The notes beneath the pieces were generated by a model. The model was not told where the DNA came from. It searched no databases and was given only the letters and a program-made list of their open reading frames with translations. DNA of 48,460 nucleotides from an uncultured Oscillibacter sp. (GTDB lineage: Bacteria; Bacillota; Clostridia; Oscillospirales; Oscillospiraceae), in the NCBI GenBank assembly GCA_900544615.1, contig UQVS01000020.1, forward strand, positions 1 to 48,460, in the 5' to 3' direction. Below, piece by piece: positions 42,561 through 48,460 of this stretch. Positions within the stretch are counted from its first letter, which is position 1. Each line of letters starts with the position of its first letter. A program made the position numbers and the translations under genes.

Positions 42561-43460
42561 ATGGACAGCAGACGCATTGCCCATTACCATCTCCCCGGCC
42601 TGTTTGAATTTTTTGAGTTCTATCAGGTATTTCTGCCGCTGTTTTATGCTCACAGGGAATATTTTTTCGATTGGTGCGACATTGGCTCCATCTACGGCGC
42701 TCCGGCGGACTGCATCTGGGGCGGCGGACGGGTCGGCGGCGGGGAGCACGATCCCCATGAGGTTCTGGCGCTGCTGGGGGAATACGGCATCTCCGCCCGC
42801 CTGACCTTCAGCAATTCCCTGCTGAAAGCGGAACATCTCTCAGACGCAAAATGCAATGCCCTTTGCCGCCTGTTTGAACGGTCAGGGGAAAACGGCGTGA
42901 TCGTCCACTCGGATCTGCTGCTGAAGGCGCTGCGGCAGCGGTACCCCGGCCTCTATTTCGTCTCCTCCACCACCAAGGTGCTGACGGAGTTTGACCAGTG
43001 CAGGCACGAAGCGGAGCGGGGGGAGTTTCGATATGTGGTGCCGGACTTCCGCCTGAACAAAGCCTTTGAACAGTTACAGACGTTGCCGGAACCGCTGAGG
43101 GAAAAGCTGGAATTTCTCTGCAACGAGTGCTGCTGGGTGGGCTGCCGGGAGCGAAAAGCCTGCTATGAGGCGGTCAGTCGGAAAAATCTGGGAGAAGCCG
43201 GCCCGGAACACCGCTGCACCGCCCCGGACGCCCAAGGCGGCTATCGGTTTTCCAAGGCTATGAAGAATCCGGCGTTTATCAGCGTTGATGACATTCGGAG
43301 CCGATACCTGCCTATGGGATTTTCCAACTTCAAAATTGAGGGGCGGGGACTGGGCAGTGCCCTGCTTCTGGAATTTCTCCTCTACTATATGACCAGGCCG
43401 GAATATCATCTCCCGGTCAGAGAGGAGGTCTATCTGAGCAATACGCTGGATCTCTTCTGA
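42561..43460 (+). CDS. U32-peptidase-like protein with a four-cysteine cluster
   Basis: The protein has 299 residues and starts 5 bp after tex with a poor ribosome site, so it is probably coupled. The barrel-like layout (ISARLTFSNSLL, ENGVIVHSDLLLKALR, YFVSSTTKVL) and the FSNFKIEGRGLGSAL motif resemble the U32 group of RNA-modification and collagenase-like proteins. CNECCWVGCRERKACYE carries five Cys and could bind an Fe-S cluster, as shown for some U32 proteins. The substrate is unknown. A strong terminator follows. Confidence 0.7.
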   Translation: MDSRRIAHYHLPGLFEFFEFYQVFLPLFYAHREYFFDWCDIGSIYGAPADCIWGGGRVGGGEHDPHEVLALLGEYGISARLTFSNSLLKAEHLSDAKCNALCRLFERSGENGVIVHSDLLLKALRQRYPGLYFVSSTTKVLTEFDQCRHEAERGEFRYVVPDFRLNKAFEQLQTLPEPLREKLEFLCNECCWVGCRERKACYEAVSRKNLGEAGPEHRCTAPDAQGGYRFSKAMKNPAFISVDDIRSRYLPMGFSNFKIEGRGLGSALLLEFLLYYMTRPEYHLPVREEVYLSNTLDLF

Positions 43461-43539
43461 CCTGCTCGTCCGATTCTGATATTTTTCGTTCAGATTTGCA
43501 CAATCTGTACTGTATACAGAGCTATTCTTACCATACCAA

Positions 43540-43586
43540 GTACCCCCTGATTGCAGGAATATTTCTTGCAATCAGGGGGTACTTTT
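43540..43586 (+). terminator. Intrinsic terminator of the tex unit
   Basis: A 16-bp perfect stem GTACCCCCTGATTGCA / TGCAATCAGGGGGTAC with an 11-nt loop and TTTT. Confidence 0.93.
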
Positions 43587-43655
43587 CTGATCGTTCGACC
43601 ATGCGAGGCGCTCCACAATGGAAATGAGGTGTATCCGTCTTGAATGACTGCTATG

Positions 43656-44852
43656 TCAGCGTCTGGCCATCAGGCGCTTCATGCCGGTTTCCAGTCCCTC
43701 GGCGGTGAGCTGGAACATGGGAAACATCTGCGAAAGCTGATAGTGGGTTTGCCCCCAGAAGCCGGGCTGTGTTGGCGTCGGCTCCGGGTTCATCCAGATC
43801 AGGTACGGGAAGTGCTTTTTCAGCAGCTCCAGCCACTCAAGGCCCGAAGCCCCGTAACGCTGGGTCCGCCAGTCAAACTGCTTCTCCCGCAGTTCATAGG
43901 GGTTCATGGCGGCGTCTCCCACGATGATAACCTTGTAGCTGGCGTCAAAATTCTGCAAAAGCCACTCCGTGGCGGTCTTGCCGTCCTGCCACAGCCGGGG
44001 GCCGTTGTAGAGGTCGCCGTAGATGCAGTTGTGGAAATAGTAGGTGTGCAGTTCCTTGAAGTGGTTGGATCTGGTGGCCGCCTGAAACAGCTGGCTGCAC
44101 AGGCCGGAATAGTAATCCATGGAGCCGCCGGAATCCATCAGCATCAAAACCTTGACGGTGTTTTTTCGGGGATTTTTATAACGGATTTCCAGCCGCCCTG
44201 CGTTTTCGCAGGTATCGTGGATGGTGGCGTCCACATCCAGTTCCTTTTCGGCGCTCTGCTCCTGTGCGGACAGCTGCCGCAGGGTGCGGAAAGCCATCTG
44301 GAACTGGCGGGTATCCAGCGTGTTGTCCTTGCGGAAATCCCGGAATTTCCGCTCTCCCGCCACCGCCATGGCGGTGCGGTGCATGGACTCGCCGCCGATC
44401 CGCAGACCGTTGGGGTGCCAGCCGCTGTTGCCCCACGGGGTAAAGCCCTGCGTTCCCACCCAGTACCGGCCGCCGTTGTGCTCCTCCGTCTGCTCCTTCA
44501 GCTTCTGTTCCAGCCGCCGCAGCAGCGTTTCCAGATCCTCCTCCGGGAAGCCCGCTCCCCGCAGCTCCTCCACCGTGCGGCGGAGATCATCGCTGGGATG
44601 GTTCAGCCAGTTCATCAGCTCCTCCGGCAGCTCGCCGGTATAGGGCACATCCTTGAAAAATTCCAGAAACACCTGATCGAAGCGGTCAAATTCCGTTTCG
44701 CTTTTCACCACAACGGCCCGGCACAGGTGGTAAAATCCCGTCAGGGTGGAGTGGTGCAGGCCCTTTTCCATGCCCTCCAGCAGCGTCATCCACTCGTTCA
44801 GGGAGACGTCCAGTCCCCGCTGACGCAGCAGGTAAAAAAACGCGGCAAATAT
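43656..44852 (-). CDS. CoxE-like VWA-domain protein with a probable AUA start
   Basis: About 398 residues if begun at ATA 44852. The first ATG (44789) would remove the conserved opening FAAFFYLLRQRGLDVSLNEW, which family members have after an initial Met. The ribosome site AAGGTGAAG lies about 9 nt before the ATA, and the upstream stop TAA is 3 bp away. The C-terminal half is a von Willebrand A domain with the metal site MDSGGSM and the acidic VGDAAMNP region. It pairs with the MoxR ATPase upstream, an arrangement used for metal-cofactor insertion or complex remodelling in other systems. Its own target is unknown. Confidence 0.8.
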   Translation of the reverse strand: MFAAFFYLLRQRGLDVSLNEWMTLLEGMEKGLHHSTLTGFYHLCRAVVVKSETEFDRFDQVFLEFFKDVPYTGELPEELMNWLNHPSDDLRRTVEELRGAGFPEEDLETLLRRLEQKLKEQTEEHNGGRYWVGTQGFTPWGNSGWHPNGLRIGGESMHRTAMAVAGERKFRDFRKDNTLDTRQFQMAFRTLRQLSAQEQSAEKELDVDATIHDTCENAGRLEIRYKNPRKNTVKVLMLMDSGGSMDYYSGLCSQLFQAATRSNHFKELHTYYFHNCIYGDLYNGPRLWQDGKTATEWLLQNFDASYKVIIVGDAAMNPYELREKQFDWRTQRYGASGLEWLELLKKHFPYLIWMNPEPTPTQPGFWGQTHYQLSQMFPMFQLTAEGLETGMKRLMARR

Positions 44853-44855
44853 GGC

Positions 44856-45665
44856 TTACTTCACCTTCCGCAGGGTGTGCAGGTCCTTGTCTTTCTTCAG
44901 CAGCACGCCTGCATAGGGAATGGTATCCTCAATGCGGCTGGGGTCTACGCCGCCGGCTGCCAGCGCCCGGATCCAGTCCACCAGTTCGGAGGTGGAGGGC
45001 TTCTTCTCAATTCCCCGCAGCTCCCGCAGCCAGTAGAAAGCCGCCAGCGCCTGCCGGAGCAGCTGTTCGTCCAGATCTTCGAAATGCACCCGGAGGATCG
45101 CCTCCATCTGCGCCTGATCGGGGAACTCGATGTAGTGGAACACGCACCGGCGCAGGAAGGCGTCCGGCAGTTCCTTTTCCGCGTTGGAGGTGATGATGAC
45201 GATGGGCCGCTGCTTTGCCTTGACGGTTTCTTTCGTCTCCGGGATGTAGAACTCCATTCGATCCAGCTCCCACAGCAGGTCGTTGGGGAATTCCAGATCC
45301 GCCTTGTCGATCTCGTCGATCAGCAGCACCACCTGCTCCTCGGCAGAAAAAGCCTCGCCCAGCTTGCCCAGCTTGATGTATTTTTTGATGTCGTCCACGC
45401 CCTGACCGCCGAACTGGCTGTCGTAGAGCCGCTGCACCACGTCGTAGACATACAGGCCGTCCTGAGCCTTGGTGGTGGACTTCACGTTCCAGATGATGAG
45501 CTTTTTGCCCAGCGCCTCCGCCACGGCCTGTGCCAGCATGGTCTTGCCGGTACCCGGCTCGCCCTTGATGAGCAGGGGCTTCTGCAAGGCCACGGCGATG
45601 TTGACGGTCTCCATCAGATCCTGAGAGGCCACATAATGCGCGCTGCCGCTGAATTTGGTATCCAT
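44856..45665 (-). CDS. MoxR-type AAA+ ATPase
   Basis: The protein has 269 residues; the ATG follows AAAGGAG. Walker A is GEPGTGKT near 36-43, Walker B is LLIDEID near 118-124, and the sensor region is IITSNAEKELPDAFLRR with the arginine finger. It is coupled to the VWA gene that follows. Such pairs remodel or load cofactors into partner complexes. It lies 86 bp after the ZIP gene in the same direction. Confidence 0.92.
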   Translation of the reverse strand: MDTKFSGSAHYVASQDLMETVNIAVALQKPLLIKGEPGTGKTMLAQAVAEALGKKLIIWNVKSTTKAQDGLYVYDVVQRLYDSQFGGQGVDDIKKYIKLGKLGEAFSAEEQVVLLIDEIDKADLEFPNDLLWELDRMEFYIPETKETVKAKQRPIVIITSNAEKELPDAFLRRCVFHYIEFPDQAQMEAILRVHFEDLDEQLLRQALAAFYWLRELRGIEKKPSTSELVDWIRALAAGGVDPSRIEDTIPYAGVLLKKDKDLHTLRKVK

Positions 45666-45751
45666 AAGCGCTCTCCTTTGCGTATTTTTTCGCTGGGCCG
45701 ATTATATCAGACTTTTTTCCCGGAGACAATGTAAGTTTACGTTTTGACATT

Positions 45752-46510
45752 CTATCCCAGTGCCACGTCTAAAATCATCATGATGAGAAACCCGCTTACA
45801 AAGCCGCAGGTCCCGGCTTTGGAATGGGCCTGAGGCACCAGCTCCTCCACCACCACATACAGCATGGCCCCAGCGGCAAAGCTCAGGAGCCACGGCATCA
45901 GGGGACGGACGCCGGAGGCCGCCAGCACCACCAGCATCCCGAACAGCGGTTCCACGCTGCCGGAGAGGGTCCCCAGCAGGAACGCGCGGCTGCGGGAGCA
46001 ACCCTCCTGCCGCAGAGGCAGGGAGATGGCGGCGCCCTCCGGGAAGTTCTGGATGCCGATGCCCAGCGCCAGCGCCGCCGCACCGGCCGTGCCTTCCCCC
46101 TCGGCCGCCAGCGCAAAGGCCAACCCCACCGCCATGCCCTCCGGCACATTGTGGAGGGTGATGGCCGCCATGAGCAGCGTACTCTGGCGGCGGGTGAGAT
46201 CCGCGTCCCGCTGCCGCCGCAGATGGGGCAGGGCGGCGTCCAACGCGGAGAGGAAGCAGACCCCCAGCAGCAGTCCTGCGGCGGCAGGCAGCCAGCCGGG
46301 AACGCCGAAATCCGCCGCCTGCTCAATGGCGGGCAGCAGCAAACTCCACACGCTGGCCGCCGTCATGACCCCGGCGGCAAAGCCCAGCATGGCCCGCTGG
46401 AACTGGGGCCGCGGTTCTTCCGCAAAGAAAAATACCACCGCAGCCCCAAGGGTCGTCATCAGAAAGGTAAAGCCGGTACCCAGCGCGGCCCAGCTCAATG
46501 CCTGCACCAT
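45752..46510 (-). CDS. ZIP-family metal transporter
   Basis: The protein has 252 residues from ATG 46510; a TTG nine bases upstream is possible. About eight membrane segments are present. Helix 4 carries HNVPEGMAVG and helix 5 carries NFPEGAAIS, the metal-binding signatures of the ZupT/GufA group. A His/Arg/Asp-rich loop (LPHLRRQRDADLTRR) lies between helices 3 and 4. It would bring zinc or another divalent metal into the cytosol. It heads the run with the MoxR and VWA genes, so a metal-linked role of all three is possible. Confidence 0.9.
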   Translation of the reverse strand: MVQALSWAALGTGFTFLMTTLGAAVVFFFAEEPRPQFQRAMLGFAAGVMTAASVWSLLLPAIEQAADFGVPGWLPAAAGLLLGVCFLSALDAALPHLRRQRDADLTRRQSTLLMAAITLHNVPEGMAVGLAFALAAEGEGTAGAAALALGIGIQNFPEGAAISLPLRQEGCSRSRAFLLGTLSGSVEPLFGMLVVLAASGVRPLMPWLLSFAAGAMLYVVVEELVPQAHSKAGTCGFVSGFLIMMILDVALG

Positions 46511-46620
46511 ACATATCAACGCCTTTTCCTCAATTCAGGCGGAATTCTGCCTGTATGCCAGTATAGGCACGGCGACGGAAGATGTGCAGGCCGGAACGCC
46601 GGAGCAAAGCACCGCCGCTC

Positions 46621-46649
46621 TTGCATTCCGCCGGGAATTATGCTAAAAT
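46621..46649 (+). promoter_or_regulatory. Sigma-A promoter of the guanine deaminase unit
   Basis: TTGCAT, a 17-nt spacer and TAAAAT. The transcript would begin near 46656 and carry the riboswitch. Confidence 0.75.
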
Positions 46650-46669
46650 AAACCCGAAAAGAGAAAACT

Positions 46670-46771
46670 GCTCATATAATTCCGCTGATGGGGCATTGCC
46701 CGCAGGCGCGGAAGTTTCTATAAGATCGCCCAAGGTCTTGCTATGAGCGCCCGCTGTGCGGGCGCTCTTTT
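46670..46771 (+). promoter_or_regulatory. Variant purine riboswitch with overlapping terminator, predicted ON switch
   Basis: P1 is GCTCATA (46670-46676) with TATGAGC (46742-46748). Then come TAAT, P2 TTCCGC (46680-46685) with GCGGAA (46708-46713), joining segment GTTTCTAT, and P3 AAGATC with GGTCTT (46722-46739). The TATAAT, GTTTCTA and CTATG core segments match purine aptamers. The usual kissing-loop sequences are replaced: loop 2 is 22 nt and contains GGGGC and GCCC, and loop 3 is GCCCAA. The cytosine that pairs with guanine-type ligands is kept (CTATGAG). A terminator, GAGCGCCCGC / GCGGGCGCTC plus TTTT (46745-46771), uses the 3' arm of P1, so ligand binding should weaken termination. Confidence 0.75.
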
Positions 46772-46789
46772 ATTTGGAAAGGAGTGCCT

Positions 46790-48082
46790 ATGACCACTAT
46801 TCTGAAAGGCAATATCATCTCCGCGCCGTCTCCGGGCAGGCTGGACGTAACGGAAAACGGATACCTCATTGCGGAAAACGGCGTCATCACCGGCGTGTAT
46901 CCCGTGCTGCCGGAGCAGTATGCCGGGGCCGCCGTGGAGGACTGCGGGGACGCGCTGATCGTCCAGTCCTTTGCGGATCTGCACCTCCACGCCCCCCAGT
47001 ACCCCATGCTGGGCATGGGCATGGATCTGCCCCTGCTGGACTGGCTCAACGCCTACGCCTTTCCCACGGAGGCCCGCTTTGCCGACCCGGACTACGCCCG
47101 GACGGTATACCGCCAGCTGGCGCAGGAGCTGGCTGCCCACGGCACCACGCGGGTGTGTATGTTCTCCTCCCTCCATACCGACGCCACGCTGATCCTGATG
47201 GCGGAGCTGGAGCGGGCGGGGATCACCGGCTATGTAGGCAAGGTGAACATGGACCGCAACGCCGCCCCCGGCGTGCTGGAGGAAACCACGGAGGAATCCA
47301 TGCGGGAGACTCTGCGGTGGCTGGACGCCTGCGGGGATTTCAAAAATATCCGCCCCATGCTGACGCCCCGGTTCACCCCCTCCTGCACCGATGAGCTGAT
47401 GGCCTTTTTAGGCAGGCTGGCGGCGGAACGGCAGCTGCCGGTGCAGTCCCATCTGTCGGAAAACGGCGCGGAGATGAAGTGGGTGCGGCAGCTGCACCCG
47501 GACTGCCGCCAGTACTGGGAAACCTACGCCAAGTACGGTCTCTGGAATGAGCGCACCGTCATGGCCCACTGCGTCTGGTCGGACTCGCGGGAACGGCAGG
47601 CCATGAAGGACGCCGGTGTGACCGTCGTCCACTGTGCCGATTCCAACCAGAACATCTGCTCTGGGGTCGCCCCGGTGCGGGTGATGCTGGACGAGGGGCT
47701 GAAGGTGGCGCTGGGCAGCGACATCGCCGGGGGCGACCACCTGGATTTCTTCGATGTGACGGCTTCCGCCATCCGGGCCTCCAAGGCCCGGCGGATGATG
47801 GACGGCTGGGAAACGCCGTTTCTCACCGTGGCGGAGAGCTGGTATCTGGCCACCTCCGCCGGCGCGGCCTATTTTGGAGAGAAGCCCGGCTTTGCCGCCG
47901 GGAATCCCCTTCACGCCATGGTTCTGGCAGATGACACCCTGCCTGCCGCCAGACCCCTGACCCCGGCGGAGCGGCTGGAGCGGGCGGTATACCGCAGGCA
48001 GGAGGGGGCTGTCCGGGCCGTCTGGAGCGCCGGAAAAAAGATTTACACCGCAGATGAGAAAGGACAAAGGAGCAAGCCATGA
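46790..48082 (+). CDS. guaD: Guanine deaminase
   Basis: The protein has 430 residues from ATG 46790 behind AAAGGAG. It is an amidohydrolase-superfamily zinc enzyme. The motifs FADLHLHAPQY, GMGMDLPLLDWL, VQSHLSENGAEM, MAHCVW and LGSDIAGGDH are those of bacterial guanine deaminase, which turns guanine into xanthine. A variant purine aptamer directly precedes it. The downstream rhodanese gene overlaps its stop by 4 bp. The enzyme is cytosolic. Confidence 0.93.
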   Translation: MTTILKGNIISAPSPGRLDVTENGYLIAENGVITGVYPVLPEQYAGAAVEDCGDALIVQSFADLHLHAPQYPMLGMGMDLPLLDWLNAYAFPTEARFADPDYARTVYRQLAQELAAHGTTRVCMFSSLHTDATLILMAELERAGITGYVGKVNMDRNAAPGVLEETTEESMRETLRWLDACGDFKNIRPMLTPRFTPSCTDELMAFLGRLAAERQLPVQSHLSENGAEMKWVRQLHPDCRQYWETYAKYGLWNERTVMAHCVWSDSRERQAMKDAGVTVVHCADSNQNICSGVAPVRVMLDEGLKVALGSDIAGGDHLDFFDVTASAIRASKARRMMDGWETPFLTVAESWYLATSAGAAYFGEKPGFAAGNPLHAMVLADDTLPAARPLTPAERLERAVYRRQEGAVRAVWSAGKKIYTADEKGQRSKP

Positions 48083-48408
48083 TTCAGGATTCCCTGACCC
48101 ATTCCGATACCATTTCCTTTGCACAGGCCAAGCACCTGCTGGACACCGAGCCGGACTGCCTGCTGTTTGATGTGCGGGAGGAAGAGGAATTCATCACCGG
48201 CCACCCGGTAGAGGCGGAGCTGTTCACGCTGGACACCATCGACGCGCAGACGGCGGAGCTGCGGATTCCCTCCAAGGATACGCCGGTGCTGGTGTACTGC
48301 CGCAGCGGTGCCCGCAGTTATGAGGCGGCGCAGCGCCTGCGGGCGCTGGGCTACCGGCGGGTATACGACATCGGCAGCATGGTTGGCTGGCCTTACGGCA
48401 GTGTGTGA
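48079..48408 (+). CDS. Rhodanese-like domain protein
   Basis: The protein has 109 residues; its ATG overlaps the guanine deaminase stop (ATGA). It is a single rhodanese domain with the active-site loop YCRSGARS, Cys74 being the sulfur-carrying residue, and the conserved LLFDVREEEEF near 28-38. There is no signal peptide. It may move sulfur as persulfide. Why it is coupled to guanine deaminase is not evident. Confidence 0.9.
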   Translation: MIQDSLTHSDTISFAQAKHLLDTEPDCLLFDVREEEEFITGHPVEAELFTLDTIDAQTAELRIPSKDTPVLVYCRSGARSYEAAQRLRALGYRRVYDIGSMVGWPYGSV

Positions 48409-48436
48409 TGGGCCGTGAAGCAGAATAAAGCCGCGC

Positions 48437-48460
48437 CCCGGATGACCATGGTCATCCGGG
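48437..48460 (+). terminator. Probable terminator, cut by window end
   Basis: A perfect 24-bp palindrome centred on CCATGG ends exactly at the window edge. A T-run may follow outside, which would make it the terminator of the guanine deaminase unit. Confidence 0.55.

Noticed and set aside
40363..45734. Two 696-codon ORFs opposite tex and opposite the MoxR/VWA genes
   Set aside because: Both are antisense frames of well-supported genes and have no family resemblance.

Overview
The window looks like chromosome of a GC-rich gut Clostridia species, most likely Oscillospiraceae-like. The clues are a groESL operon with a CIRCE operator, Firmicute-type promoters with AGGAGG ribosome sites, clostridial families (DUF4317, DUF3793, a TM1266-type hydrogenase regulator, S-layer-homology domains) and GC-rich third positions outside the mobile element. 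No rRNA, tRNA or CRISPR array was seen.

Layout. 1-3.2 kb: the first codons of a secreted protein behind a long structured leader; a regulator-like protein built from two dead tyrosine-recombinase domains and two winged helices; a tiny ORF; an SDR reductase. 3.2-13.5 kb: an NSS Na+ symporter, phosphotransacetylase (pta), a MetE-like methyltransferase, an 8-oxoguanine-type deaminase, a metY-metA methionine unit preceded by a Met-rich leader peptide and attenuator, a decayed MATE transporter and a DUF4317 protein. 13.6-23.5 kb: a surface S15 peptidase with SLH domains, an ABC importer headed by a TM1266 regulator, a lipoprotein, and a flavodoxin/DUF3793 pair behind tandem operator-like repeats with an AraC regulator next door. 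24.1-35.9 kb: an 11.8-kb integrative mobilizable element inserted at the 3' end of groEL. It carries a Tn916-type integrase, excisionase, VapE helicase, CHC2 primase, MobA/MobL relaxase, an ECF sigma/membrane pair, small regulators, and a Clp-fold protease with a 57-residue partner. 35.9-48.4 kb: groEL, groES, a lipid kinase, a THUMP methyltransferase, tex, a U32-like protein, a MoxR/VWA pair with a ZIP transporter, and a guanine deaminase-rhodanese unit under a variant purine riboswitch.

How the genes work together. Methionine supply is served by metY, metA and probably the MetE-like enzyme. The metY-metA leader encodes MMYTMGMLMC... and has matching terminator and antiterminator helices, which predicts ribosome-mediated attenuation by Met-tRNA. 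Purine salvage is served by two deaminases; for the guanine deaminase the aptamer P1 helix overlaps the terminator, which predicts a ligand-induced ON switch. The mobile element appears to have separated groEL from its own terminator while restoring the groEL stop codon within the attachment core.

All calls come from reading the sequence by eye. Family names rest on remembered motifs and no database search was run.
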